Assembly (NCBI RefSeq): GCF_008086045.1
Contig: NZ_VSEY01000002.1
Coordinates: 372,001-436,000, forward strand
Length of the DNA stretch: 64,000 nucleotides
Direction of reading: 5' to 3'
Source of the DNA: Nonomuraea sp. PA05
GTDB taxonomy: Bacteria > Actinomycetota > Actinomycetes > Streptosporangiales > Streptosporangiaceae
Part shown: positions 1-8,138 of the stretch, piece by piece
Layout of the letters: each line of letters begins with the position of its first letter
How positions within the stretch are numbered: the first letter of the stretch is position 1
Notes under the pieces: model-generated
Database searches by the model: none
Told to the model about the DNA's origin: nothing
What the model saw: only the letters and a program-made list of their open reading frames with translations
Made by a program: the position numbers and the translations under genes

Positions 1-23
1 TCCGGGCGGTCGGTGACAGTCAC
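1..23 (-). CDS. sufB: SufB start (partial, runs off left edge)
   Basis: Only the first seven codons and part of an eighth are visible, reading V-T-V-T-D-R-P from a GTG start at 23. The GTG overlaps the sufR stop codon as GTGA, and an AAGGAG ribosome binding site lies about eight bases upstream, inside sufR. The identity is inferred from context: a SufR-type regulator directly precedes sufB in the suf operons of actinobacteria. SufB is the scaffold subunit for Fe-S cluster assembly. The visible sequence is too short to confirm the family. Confidence 0.5.
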
Positions 24-727
24 CTTCCGGTCTCCTTGCTCTTGTCTCTATGTGCGGAATCGGCCAATGACTGCGGGGACACGTGCGTCGTGCACACCCC
101 GTCGCCGTGGGCGATCGTGGCCAGGCGCTGCACCGGGGTGCCGAGCAGCTGCGCGAACGCCTCCGTCTCGGCCTCACACAGCTGCGGGAACTCCGCGGCC
201 GCGTGCGCCACCGGGCAGTGGTGCTGGCAGAGCTGGTCGCCGCCCGACTTGGCCTTGCTGGCCGAGGCGGCATACCCCTCTGCCGACAGCGCCTGCGCCA
301 GCACCTGCACGCGCTGGTCCGCGGGCACCGTCGCCATGACGGGCTCCAGCCGCCTGAGCAGGCTGGCCACCTGCTCGCGGGCGAAGTCTGCCACGGCTTC
401 TCGCCCCATACGCTCGGCCAGGAAACGCAGCGCGCTCCCGGCCAGGTCGTCGTAGGCGTGCTCGAAAGCACTGCGCCCCGCGTCGGTGATCGCGAACAGC
501 TTGGCGGGCCGCCCGCGCCCGCGCTGTCCGCGCGGGCGTACCGTACGAGGCTCGATCATCCCGTCGGCCAGCAGCGCGTCGAGGTGACGCCGGACGGCGG
601 CGGGCGTGAGCCCGAGCCGCTCGCCGAGTGCCGCGGCCGCGACGGGACCATGCTCAAGAATCAGCCTGGCGACGCGGGCGCGGGTGCCGCGCTCACCACC
701 GGGCTCCATCGTGGGCATGTTTTTCAC
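20..727 (-). CDS. sufR: SufR-type Fe-S cluster transcriptional regulator
   Basis: A 235-residue DNA-binding regulator of the ArsR/DeoR-like winged-helix type. The N-terminal helix-turn-helix (about residues 20-75) contains LGLTPAAVRRHLDAL. The C-terminal third carries cysteines in the arrangement C-x3-C-x12-C-x27-C (CQHHC, then QLC, then GVC), as expected for the [2Fe-2S] or [4Fe-4S] ligands of SufR. In the family, the cluster-bound form represses the suf operon and apo-SufR releases it. The stop overlaps the putative sufB start, so the two are translationally coupled. The GTG start at 727 gives the N-terminus MKN. No Shine-Dalgarno sequence is well placed, so the ATG at 718 is possible. The start lies inside the operator, which fits autoregulation. 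Confidence 0.88.
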   Translation of the reverse strand: MKNMPTMEPGGERGTRARVARLILEHGPVAAAALGERLGLTPAAVRRHLDALLADGMIEPRTVRPRGQRGRGRPAKLFAITDAGRSAFEHAYDDLAGSALRFLAERMGREAVADFAREQVASLLRRLEPVMATVPADQRVQVLAQALSAEGYAASASKAKSGGDQLCQHHCPVAHAAAEFPQLCEAETEAFAQLLGTPVQRLATIAHGDGVCTTHVSPQSLADSAHRDKSKETGR

Positions 728-738
728 AACATCAGTGT
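724..738. promoter_or_regulatory. SufR operator, perfect inverted repeat
   Basis: On the minus strand this reads ACACT-GATGT-TGTGA, an exact match to the ACACT-N5-TGTGA motif that I recall being described for mycobacterial SufR. It overlaps the start codon of sufR. Bound protein would therefore block transcription or translation initiation of sufR-suf. Confidence 0.8.
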
Positions 739-799
739 GCCGTAATTCCTTCCCGCTTCACAAACGGATCTGAGCAGGGGCGGGAATGGAATTTGTCAC

Positions 800-818
800 G
801 CAGGGTAGCCTTACCTAA
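800..818. promoter_or_regulatory. Iron box (DtxR/IdeR/DmdR-like site)
   Basis: The sequence GCAGGGTAGCCTTACCTAA agrees with the DtxR/IdeR consensus TTAGGTTAGSCTWACCTAA at 16 of 19 positions, with mismatches only at positions 1, 2 and 6. It lies about 75 bp upstream of sufR and overlaps the stop codon of the exporter gene. The natural target is therefore the sufR-suf promoter. Confidence 0.6.
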
Positions 819-2043
819 CTTTCGTCCGGCCCAGGATCGTGAACGCCAGGGCCGAGCAGATGAAGAGCCCGAGCATGACACAGGCCATGGGCACCGCGGA
901 GCCGGTTCCGGCAAGTCCGACCAGCGGGGCGGATGCCGCGCCGAGGGCGAACTGCAGCACGCCGGTCAGCGCCGAGGCGCTCCCCGCGACCTGCGCGGGC
1001 TGGGAGCCCAGCGCCAGCGCGCCGGTGCCCGGCAGGACCAGGCCCTGGCCCAGCATGATGACGATCAGCCCGCTCACGATGCCCCACAGGCCGAGGTCCG
1101 CCAGCGCCGCGGTCATCAGCAGCGCCGCGCCGAGCAGCGCGACGCCGAGACCCGCGCGCACCAGCAGGCCCGGCCGCACCCGGCCCGACAGACGGCCGCC
1201 GAGCTGGGAGGTCGCGATCAGGGCGAAGGCGTTCAGGCCGAAGATGAGGGAGTACTGCTGGGGCGTGGCGCCGTACACGTCCTGGAGGACGAAGGGCGAG
1301 CCCGAGATGTAGCCGAACATGGCCGCGAACGCCAGCCCGCCGGTCAGCGCGTAGCCCATGAACGAGCGGTCGCGCAGGAGCTGCCAGAACGTGCTCACGG
1401 TGTGCCTGAGGCCGCCGCTCTCGCGCTGCTCGGCGGGCAGCGTCTCGCGCACGCCCGCCACCACCGCGAGCAGCAGCAGGAGCCCGGCGATGCTGAGCGC
1501 CACGAACACGCCGCGCCACGAGGTGAACGCGAGGAGCTGCGCGCCGGCGATGGGCGCCAGAATCGGCGCCAGGCCGCTGACCAGCATCAGCGTGGCGAAG
1601 ATGCGGGCGATGGCGGCGCCGTCGTACAGGTCGCGGACGACCGCCCGCACGATGACCAGCGCCGCGCCGCCCAGCATGCCCTGCAGCAGCCGGAAGACGA
1701 TGAGCATCGGCACCGACGGCGCGAACGCGCACAGCAGCGAGGCGACCATGAACCCGGCCACCCCGATCATCAGCGGCGCCCGCCGGCCGCGCACGTCGCT
1801 CGTGGGCCCGGCGATCACCTGGCCGAGCGACACGCCGATGAGGCAGGCGGTGAGCGTGAGCTGGACCTGCGCCTCCCCGCTGAGCATCTCGGAGGTGATG
1901 GCGGGCAGGGCGGGGAGGTACATGTCGATGGACAGCGGGCCGATCGCCGACAGGGCGCCGAGGATCAGCAGCAGCACTCCGCGGCGGCTCTTGCGCTCCG
2001 GTTGGACGACGGCGGCGGACGTGGCGATTTCAGCCACGGACAT
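811..2043 (-). CDS. Bcr/CflA-family multidrug MFS exporter
   Basis: A 410-residue, 12-helix major facilitator protein. The first helix (GALSAIGPLSIDMYLPALP) is the Bcr/CflA signature, with the charged loop DVRGRRAPLM between helices 2 and 3 and RLLQGMLGG in helix 4. Family members export bicyclomycin, chloramphenicol, sulfonamides or dipeptides by proton antiport; the substrate here is unknown. The start chosen is the ATG at 2043 (MSVAEIATS), preceded by a GAGAGGGG ribosome binding site. In-frame upstream codons encode implausible sequence. The gene stands alone and diverges from the ABC exporter. Confidence 0.9.
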   Translation of the reverse strand: MSVAEIATSAAVVQPERKSRRGVLLLILGALSAIGPLSIDMYLPALPAITSEMLSGEAQVQLTLTACLIGVSLGQVIAGPTSDVRGRRAPLMIGVAGFMVASLLCAFAPSVPMLIVFRLLQGMLGGAALVIVRAVVRDLYDGAAIARIFATLMLVSGLAPILAPIAGAQLLAFTSWRGVFVALSIAGLLLLLAVVAGVRETLPAEQRESGGLRHTVSTFWQLLRDRSFMGYALTGGLAFAAMFGYISGSPFVLQDVYGATPQQYSLIFGLNAFALIATSQLGGRLSGRVRPGLLVRAGLGVALLGAALLMTAALADLGLWGIVSGLIVIMLGQGLVLPGTGALALGSQPAQVAGSASALTGVLQFALGAASAPLVGLAGTGSAVPMACVMLGLFICSALAFTILGRTKVR

Positions 2044-2227
2044 GCGTGTACCCCTCTCCCTCGTAGGCCTGTGGCCCCACGAGGGCCGAGTGGTCAAACC
2101 ATGTTCCGGTCCTCCGAATTCCCAGTCATCAGATATTTCCCGAAATCTCATCCGATGGGATGCATGACCAGGCCAATGCGGTCATGCTTACCTGCGGCCC
2201 GGACCGCCTGCGGGAGTCCCTAAACTC

Positions 2228-3142
2228 GTGGCCATGGATTCCCCAGCCGTCGAGATCGTCGACCTGGTCAAACGCTACGGCGGCCGCACCGCCGTCGACG
2301 GCCTCACCTTCCGCGCCGAGCGCGGCGCCGTCACCGCGGTCCTCGGTCCCAACGGCGCGGGCAAGACGTCCACGGTGGAGATCTGCGAGGGGTTCCGCAA
2401 GGCCGACGCCGGCACGGTCAAGGTCCTCGGCCTCGCGCCCGCGCTGCCGGAGCTGCGCGCGCGGGTGGGCGTCATGCTGCAGGCGGGCGGCGTGCCGCCG
2501 GCCATGCGCTGCGCCGAGTGGCTGCGGCTGGTCTCCCGCTTCTACGCGCACCCCCTAGATCCGGGCGCGCTGCTCGAACGGCTGGGGCTGACCGATCACG
2601 TACGCACCCCGTACCGGCGGCTGTCGGGCGGCCAGCAGCAGCGGCTGTCCCTGGCGGCGGCCGTCGTCGGGCGGCCCGAGCTGGTCTTCCTCGACGAGCC
2701 GACGGCCGGTCTCGACCCGCAGGCCAGGCACGCCTGCTGGGACCTCGTGGGCGAGCTGCGCGCCGCCGGCGTGTCGGTCATGCTGACCACCCACCACATG
2801 GACGAGGCCGAGCGGCTGGCCGACCACGTCGTCATCATCGACAGGGGGCGCGTGGTGGCCGAGGGCAGCCCCGCCTCGCTCACCGGGGCGGAGCGGCAGC
2901 TCAGGTTCAGGGCGCGGCCGGGGCTGGCGCTGGAGGAGCTGCTCAACGCGCTCCCGGCGGGCAGCGCGGCCAAGGAGTCGCCGGCCGGCCACTACATCAT
3001 CGAGGGCCTGGTGGGCCCCGAGCTGCTGGCCACGGTGACGGCCTGGTGCGCGGCCGAGGGCGTCACGGCCGACGACCTGCGCATCGAGCGCCGCACCCTC
3101 GAAGACGTCTTCCTGGAGCTGACCGGCAGGGAGCTGCGATGA
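2228..3142 (+). CDS. ABC-2 type exporter, ATP-binding subunit
   Basis: 304 residues. Walker A is GPNGAGKTS (about residues 39-47), the signature motif is LSGGQQQR, Walker B is LVFLDEPT, and the switch histidine follows in TTHH. The C-terminal region after residue 220 is the extension typical of DrrA/CcmA-like drug and lipid exporters. In other actinobacteria an ABC exporter pair lies between sufR and ctaA, so the position is conserved. The GTG at 2228 is taken as start (GGGAG ten bases upstream); the ATG at 2234 is possible. The stop overlaps the permease start as ATGA. Substrate unknown. Confidence 0.93.
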   Translation: MAMDSPAVEIVDLVKRYGGRTAVDGLTFRAERGAVTAVLGPNGAGKTSTVEICEGFRKADAGTVKVLGLAPALPELRARVGVMLQAGGVPPAMRCAEWLRLVSRFYAHPLDPGALLERLGLTDHVRTPYRRLSGGQQQRLSLAAAVVGRPELVFLDEPTAGLDPQARHACWDLVGELRAAGVSVMLTTHHMDEAERLADHVVIIDRGRVVAEGSPASLTGAERQLRFRARPGLALEELLNALPAGSAAKESPAGHYIIEGLVGPELLATVTAWCAAEGVTADDLRIERRTLEDVFLELTGRELR

Positions 3143-3906
3143 CCGCCCTCGACCTCACCCCCGCTCCCGGCGCGGCGCCGTTCCCGCGCATGGTGCTGGC
3201 GCAGGCGGGCGCGGAGATCCGCGCCATGCTGCGCAACGGCGAGCAGCTCCTGCTCACCATGATCATCCCGGTGCTGCTGCTGACCGGCTTCTCACTCGCG
3301 CCGCTGATCGACGTCGGCGGCGGGCGGCGCGTCGACTTCCTGGTGCCGGGCGTGCTCGCGCTGGCCGTCATGTCCACCGCCTTCACCGGGCAGGCCATCG
3401 GCACCGGCTTCGAGCGCCGCTACGGCGTGCTCAAGCGGCTCGGCGCCACCCCGCTGTCCAGGAGCGGGCTCATGCTGGCCAAGACGGCGGCGGTGGCCGG
3501 CGTGGAGCTCATCCAGGCCGTGGTCATCGTGGCCGTGGGGCTGGCGCTGGGGTGGCGTCCGCAGGGCTCGTTCCTGGGCGCCGTGGTGCTGATCGTGCTG
3601 GGCACGGCGGCGTTCAGCGGGCTCGGGCTGCTGATGGCCGGCACGCTGCGCGCCGAGGCCACCCTGGCGGCGGCCAACCTGGTCTACCTGGTGCTGCTGG
3701 GGGTGGGCGGGGTGATGTTCCCCCTGTCCAAGTTCCCCGACGGGGTGCGGCCGGTGCTGGAGGCGCTGCCCATCTCCGCGCTGACGAGCGGCCTGCGCGC
3801 GGTGCTCGCCCAAGGGGCGGCGCTTCCGCTGGTGCCGGTGCTCGTGCTGGCGGCGTGGGCGGTGGTGTCGCTGGGGCTGGTCTCGCGTACGTTCCGCTGG
3901 GAATGA
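3139..3906 (+). CDS. ABC-2 type exporter, permease subunit
   Basis: 255 residues with about six predicted membrane helices, including LLLTMIIPVLLLTGF, VLALAVMSTAFTG, VVIVAVGLALGW and LVLAAWAVVSLGLV. It belongs to the ABC-2 membrane superfamily and pairs with the ATPase immediately upstream; the two overlap by four bases, implying coupled translation and equal stoichiometry. Small size and lack of large loops fit the DrrB-like group. Its 3' end is followed within three bases by a 31-bp tandem repeat shared with the convergent MFS gene. Confidence 0.92.
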   Translation: MTALDLTPAPGAAPFPRMVLAQAGAEIRAMLRNGEQLLLTMIIPVLLLTGFSLAPLIDVGGGRRVDFLVPGVLALAVMSTAFTGQAIGTGFERRYGVLKRLGATPLSRSGLMLAKTAAVAGVELIQAVVIVAVGLALGWRPQGSFLGAVVLIVLGTAAFSGLGLLMAGTLRAEATLAAANLVYLVLLGVGGVMFPLSKFPDGVRPVLEALPISALTSGLRAVLAQGAALPLVPVLVLAAWAVVSLGLVSRTFRWE

Positions 3907-3908
3907 GC

Positions 3909-3970
3909 GCCGCGTTCATTCGGGGCGAGGCGGTTCTGGGCCGCGTTCATTCGGGGCGGGGCGGTTCTGG
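3909..3970. repeat. 31-bp tandem duplication at a convergent gene end
   Basis: Two adjacent copies of a 31-bp unit (3909-3939 and 3940-3970) differ at one base. The second copy contains the stop codon and last seven codons of the downstream minus-strand MFS gene. The first copy is an extra, non-coding duplicate of that gene end. Confidence 0.9.
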
Positions 3971-5143
3971 GCGCAGGGCGCCGTAGCGGCGGCGGGTGAG
4001 TGCGGCCACCGCCGTCAGGGGGATGGCCGCACCGGCCGCCAGCCCGAACAGGAGCCCGTACCGCCCGTCCTGCGCCAGCGGCCCCGCCGCCCATGAGGCG
4101 ACCGCGCTGCCCACGAACAACGCGCAGGCGAAGAACGCGATGGTGGTCCCGCGGGCCTCGGGCACGACGGAGGTGGCCCAGGTCTGCAGCGAGGAGTGCA
4201 GGAACGACCAGCCCCCGCCCAGCAGCAGCGCCGTGACGACCACGACGGGCACGCTGACGTGCACGGCCACGATGGCGAACCCCGCGCAGAGCTGCGCGCC
4301 GCCCACGACCATGAGCAGGGGCGCGGACCAGCGTCCCGACAGGTGCTTGACGAGCTTGGCGAAGCCCCACAGCCCCAGCCCGTACGCGGTGATCGACAGC
4401 CCGGCCACGGCGGCGGCCAGCCCCGTGTGCTGGAGCGCGGGAGCCAGGAACGGCATGACGCCCAGCATGATGGCCCCCTCGGTGAAGGCCAGCGCGAACA
4501 CCAGCAGCGCCCACCGCTGCCCGAGCACCGCCCCGAGGTGGCCGAGCACCCCGTTGCCCGCGTTCTCGTGGCGAGGGGGCTCGGGCAGCGTGCGCAGTGA
4601 CAGCGCGCAGGCCAGCGCGCAGACTGCGGGGACGGTGAAGGCCACTCGCCAGTCCACCAGGCCCGCGACGACGCCGCCCAGCCCCGTGGCGAGCGCCGTG
4701 CCGAGCGCGGCGGCGGCCATGAGGTCCGTGAGCGCGCGCTGGCGCACCGAGGGCTCGACGGTGTCGCCGACGTACGTCAGCCCTGTGGGGATCACCGCGC
4801 CGAAGCAGGCGCCCGTCACCACCCTGGCCACGACGAGCGTGCCCAGCATGGGCATCAGCGCCGAGGCCAGGCCCGCCAGCGCGGCGCCGAACAGCGCCCA
4901 CCGCATCACGCTCACGCGTCCGAAACGGTCGGACAGCAGGCCCCACAGCGGCTGCGTCAGCCCGTACGCCAGGTAGTAGCCGCTGGCGGCGGCGACCGCG
5001 GCCGACAGCGGGACGCCCAGGTCGGCGGCGATGAGCACGAGCATGGGGCTCACGGCGAACCGGTCGAAGCTGCTGACGAACCCGGCCACGGACAGGGTCA
5101 GCGGCGGGCGGGTGAGGCTAACGGAGGGGGTGGGGGCTTTCAT
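3947..5143 (-). CDS. MFS transporter (AraJ/YdhP-like exporter)
   Basis: 398 residues, 12 predicted helices, with the MFS loop motif GLLSDRFGRVSVMR after helix 2. No close substrate signature is recognisable; small-molecule efflux is the usual role of this group. The ATG at 5143 (MKAPTPSVSL) begins the membrane-protein-like sequence. The upstream in-frame stretch is arginine-rich shadow sequence antisense to the neighbouring gene and was rejected. The gene diverges from the EamA exporter across about 125 bp. Its last codons lie in the 31-bp repeat. Confidence 0.87.
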   Translation of the reverse strand: MKAPTPSVSLTRPPLTLSVAGFVSSFDRFAVSPMLVLIAADLGVPLSAAVAAASGYYLAYGLTQPLWGLLSDRFGRVSVMRWALFGAALAGLASALMPMLGTLVVARVVTGACFGAVIPTGLTYVGDTVEPSVRQRALTDLMAAAALGTALATGLGGVVAGLVDWRVAFTVPAVCALACALSLRTLPEPPRHENAGNGVLGHLGAVLGQRWALLVFALAFTEGAIMLGVMPFLAPALQHTGLAAAVAGLSITAYGLGLWGFAKLVKHLSGRWSAPLLMVVGGAQLCAGFAIVAVHVSVPVVVVTALLLGGGWSFLHSSLQTWATSVVPEARGTTIAFFACALFVGSAVASWAAGPLAQDGRYGLLFGLAAGAAIPLTAVAALTRRRYGALRPEPPRPE

Positions 5144-5268
5144 ACGTCCATGTTCTATTTGTCCGGATGAATGATCCAGTCGGCAGTAGTACCACCTTAA
5201 AGGGGGGAATATCGGGCGCGTTGAGTAGGCTCTGAAGGTTGCTCTGCATGTTCCTGACGAGGAGTTCC

Positions 5269-6186
5269 GTGACCGCCTTCGCACTCGACGACCCCATCGA
5301 CCGGGGGCCGGCCCTTCCCCGGCCGGGCAAGCTGCTCCGCGGCGCCGCCGACAGCATCCCGCCCTCTGGCCTCGTGCTGCTGGGGATCTTCTCGGTACAG
5401 CTCGGCGCCGGGTTCGCCAAGGAGCTGTTCGCGACGCTGCCGCCGAGCGCGGTGGTGTTCCTGCGCATCGCGGCCGGGGCACTCATCATGGGGGCGGTCG
5501 CGCGTCCCAGGCTCAGGGGGCTGTCCTGGCGCGACTGGGCGGTGGGGGTCGGCTTCGGCCTGACGCTCGCCGTCATGAACCTGACCTTCTACGAGGCCCT
5601 GGCGCGGCTGCCGATGGGCATCGCGGTGGCGATCGAGTTCCTCGGGCCGCTCGGCGTCGCGGTGGCCGCCTCGCGGCGGCGGATCGACCTGGTGTGGGTC
5701 GGGCTGGCCGCCATCGGCGTGCTGCTGCTGGCCCCGTGGGGCGAGTCGGCGTCGGTGAGCTGGGTGGGCATCGGGTTCGCGATGGTGGCGGGCGCCTGCT
5801 GGGCCGCCTACATCCTGCTGTCGGCGGCGGCCGGGCGGCGCTTCCCGGGGACGAGCGGGCTGTCGTTCGCGATGATCGTGTCGGCCCTGGCGATCCTGCC
5901 GGTCGGCGTCACGACGGGCGGGGCCGACCTGCTGCAGCCGGAGCTGCTGCTCATCGGGCTCGGGGTGGGGCTGCTGTCGTCGGTGATCCCGTACTCGCTG
6001 GAGCTGCAGGCGCTGCGGCGCATGCCCAAGCACGTGTTCGGCATCCTGATGAGCCTGGAGCCCGCCGTGGCGGCGCTGATCGGGGTGCTGCTGCTGAGCG
6101 AGATCCTGCACGTCCAGCAGTGGGCGGCGATCATCTGCATCGTGGCCGCCAGCCTGGGCTCGACCCGCACGCGCAACCGGGGATGA
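5269..6186 (+). CDS. EamA/DMT-family exporter (RhtA-like)
   Basis: 305 residues with ten predicted helices in two EamA repeats. FYEALARLPMGIAVAIEFLGPLGVA in the first repeat and LEPAVAALIGVLLLSE in the second resemble RhtA, the threonine/homoserine exporter. Amino-acid or metabolite efflux is likely, the substrate unproven. The GTG at 5269 is preferred because GAGGAG lies four bases before it. The ATG at 5248 (GAAGG nine bases upstream) is an alternative that would add seven residues. Confidence 0.87.
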   Translation: MTAFALDDPIDRGPALPRPGKLLRGAADSIPPSGLVLLGIFSVQLGAGFAKELFATLPPSAVVFLRIAAGALIMGAVARPRLRGLSWRDWAVGVGFGLTLAVMNLTFYEALARLPMGIAVAIEFLGPLGVAVAASRRRIDLVWVGLAAIGVLLLAPWGESASVSWVGIGFAMVAGACWAAYILLSAAAGRRFPGTSGLSFAMIVSALAILPVGVTTGGADLLQPELLLIGLGVGLLSSVIPYSLELQALRRMPKHVFGILMSLEPAVAALIGVLLLSEILHVQQWAAIICIVAASLGSTRTRNRG

Positions 6187-6200
6187 CCGTGAGATGAGGG

Positions 6201-6241
6201 CCGCCGCGCGCCCGTGGGATGGGGTCTCGGGCGCGCGGCGG
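6201..6241. terminator. Hairpin terminator after the EamA gene
   Basis: A perfect 14-bp GC stem (6201-6214 with 6228-6241) with a 13-base loop begins 14 bases after the stop codon. There is no T-tract, as is usual in high-GC actinobacteria. The site is between convergent genes and could serve both. Confidence 0.7.
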
Positions 6242-6330
6242 TGGGCTCGGCTCGGTGGGCGGGGTGTGCCGAGCCCATGAAGGTCAGCGGAGTGCGGGTG
6301 TCCGCTTGACCAGGCATGTGCCGGAAAGGG

Positions 6331-6349
6331 CCGGTCCGTTGCGGACCGG
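6331..6349. terminator. Compact hairpin in the convergent gap
   Basis: CCGGTCCG-TTG-CGGACCGG forms a perfect 8-bp stem with a three-base loop, downstream of the GntR gene on the minus strand. The rest of 6187-6462 shows no gene. A probable second terminator. Confidence 0.5.
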
Positions 6350-6462
6350 GGACGCGGGACCGGCGGCGCTCGCGCCAGGCGTCGCCCGGCCGGTCCGCAT
6401 TGAGATTACCGCCATCGGGGAGTGCCCGATCCCCGAATGTCAGAACTTGACGCCGTTTACCG

Positions 6463-7131
6463 TCAGTGCTCGGCCCAGATGCCGCGGACGTGGCCGATGT
6501 GCTCCGCCATCAGGTGCCCGACGGCGGCGCCGTCGCCGCTCTTGAGCGCGTCCAGCAGTTGCAGGTGCTCCCTCGCCGAGTCGCCCAGCGTGCCCCGCTC
6601 GGACAGCTGCGACAGGCCGTACAGCCTGGCCCTGTTGCGCAGGTCCTGCACCACCGACACCAGGTGCGCGTTCCCGCACAGCGACAGCAGCTCGACGTGG
6701 AAGCGCAGGTCGGCGTCCACGTACGCGAGCAGGTCGCCCCGCTCGCTGGCCGAGACGATCTCCTCGGCGATCGGCCGCAGCCGCTCGAACTCCTCCGCCC
6801 GCGAGCTGTCGGCCAGCCTCGCCACCGTGGGCACCTCGATGAGCTGGCGGATCTCGGTCAGCTCGTCCAGGTCGCGGTCGGACAGCTCCGTGACCCTGAA
6901 CCCCTTGTTGCGCACGGCCTCGACCAGGCCCTCCTTGGCCAGGTCGAGCATCGCCTCACGCACCGGCGTAGCCGAGACGCCGAACTGGGCGGCCAGCACC
7001 GGCGCCGAGTAGACCACCCCCGGCCGCATCTCACCGGTGATCAGCGCGGCGCGCAGCGCGTGCGCCACCTGCTCGCGCAAGCTGAGCCGCTCCCCCACCA
7101 TCGGCAGGTCGAGCCGGTCCTCGGCAGCCAT
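6463..7131 (-). CDS. GntR/FadR-type (FCD) regulator of the hydroxyproline operon
   Basis: 222 residues. The winged helix at about residues 15-75 has SLREQVAHALRAALITGEMRPG and FGVSATPVREAMLDLAKEGL. The C-terminal FCD effector domain has the expected histidines (RFHVELL, EHLQLLDAL, HLMAEHI). Position as last gene of the operon suggests it senses a pathway intermediate and binds the operon promoter. The ATG at 7131 has GAGGGA seven bases upstream. An ATG at 7161 overlapping the lhpI stop as ATGA would add ten residues. Confidence 0.88.
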   Translation of the reverse strand: MAAEDRLDLPMVGERLSLREQVAHALRAALITGEMRPGVVYSAPVLAAQFGVSATPVREAMLDLAKEGLVEAVRNKGFRVTELSDRDLDELTEIRQLIEVPTVARLADSSRAEEFERLRPIAEEIVSASERGDLLAYVDADLRFHVELLSLCGNAHLVSVVQDLRNRARLYGLSQLSERGTLGDSAREHLQLLDALKSGDGAAVGHLMAEHIGHVRGIWAEH

Positions 7132-7157
7132 CGGCCCATCCCTCTCTCTGTCCACCC

Positions 7158-8138
7158 TCATGCCTGTGCCCGCGTACCCGGGCCCTGCTGTGCGGCCTCG
7201 TGGGCGGCAGCCGCGACCACGAGGTCCTCCCACGCCATGCCCGTGCTCTTGAACACGCGCGGCCCCGGCCCGGCGACCACCCTTCCGGCGATCAGGTCGG
7301 CGAGGTTCCCGGCGAGATGATGAGAGGTGATCGTACCCTGGCGGATCGGGACGACGATGTCGCCCGCCTCCTCCAGGGCGGCCGCCCTGGCCTCGACGAC
7401 CACGGTGGCGCGGGCGATCAGGTCGCCGTCGAGCTCGCGGGCGTCGGGCTCGTGCGAGCCGACCGCGACGACGGTGACGCCGTCGCGGGCGAGCTTACCG
7501 GGGAACAGGGGGTGTCTGGCCGTGGTGCAGCACGCGACCAGATCCGCCCCCGCCACGGCTTCCGCCACCGCCTCCGCGGGCGTGGGCGGGTCGGCGGCGA
7601 GGGCGCGGGCGGTCAGGCCGAGCTCGCGGCACCAGCCCGCGAGCGCCTCGGCCCGGCGCCGGTCGCGGGCGACCACGGTGACGTCCTCCACCGGCCGCAC
7701 CTCCCGCAGGGCCAGCACGTGCCCGTACGCCTGCGGCCCGCTCCCGAACACCACCAGCCGCCGCGCCCCCGGATCGGCGAGGTGCCGGACGGCGAGGGCT
7801 GAGACGGCGGGCGTGCGCAGCGAGGTGAGCGCGATCCCGTCCAGGGCGGCCAGCGGGGCCAGGGTCTCGCCGTCGAACAGCAGGTACGTGCCCTGGATGC
7901 GGGGCAGCCCCCGCCCCGGGTTGCCGGGCGCGATGCTGACGGCCTTGACGCCCGCGTACCGCCGGGTGGAGGCGGGCATGAGCAGCAGTTGCCCGGCGGG
8001 AAGGTCGACGATGGGCCGGCGCGGGGTCGTCTCGGGGTCGAGCCCGGCCCGCAGCGCCTCCTCCAGCACGTCCACGGCCCGCCCCATGGGCACCAGCCGC
8101 TCCACGGTGGCGGCGTCGAGGTACGGCAGCCCGCTCAT
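7158..8138 (-). CDS. lhpI: Ornithine cyclodeaminase family, probable pyrroline-2-carboxylate reductase
   Basis: 326 residues of the ornithine cyclodeaminase/mu-crystallin family. The Rossmann motif FGSGPQAYGHVLAL lies near residue 130, and the substrate-side motifs GVKAVSIAPGNPGRG and LDGIALTSLRTPAVSALA are intact. In hydroxyproline clusters this family member reduces delta1-pyrroline-2-carboxylate to L-proline with NAD(P)H, downstream of 3-hydroxyproline dehydratase. The start overlaps the stop of the preceding racemase-family gene by four bases. True ornithine cyclodeaminase activity cannot be excluded from sequence alone, but the neighbourhood argues for LhpI. Confidence 0.82.
   Translation of the reverse strand: MSGLPYLDAATVERLVPMGRAVDVLEEALRAGLDPETTPRRPIVDLPAGQLLLMPASTRRYAGVKAVSIAPGNPGRGLPRIQGTYLLFDGETLAPLAALDGIALTSLRTPAVSALAVRHLADPGARRLVVFGSGPQAYGHVLALREVRPVEDVTVVARDRRRAEALAGWCRELGLTARALAADPPTPAEAVAEAVAGADLVACCTTARHPLFPGKLARDGVTVVAVGSHEPDARELDGDLIARATVVVEARAAALEEAGDIVVPIRQGTITSHHLAGNLADLIAGRVVAGPGPRVFKSTGMAWEDLVVAAAAHEAAQQGPGTRAQA

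Noticed and set aside
5144..5482. 113-residue N-terminal extension of the MFS exporter
   Set aside because: It is antisense to the EamA gene and lacks membrane-protein character; the ATG at 5143 is the family start.
6187..6462. Possible small gene downstream of the EamA exporter
   Set aside because: Frames here are short, repetitive in GC and occupied by strong hairpins; a terminator region explains it better.
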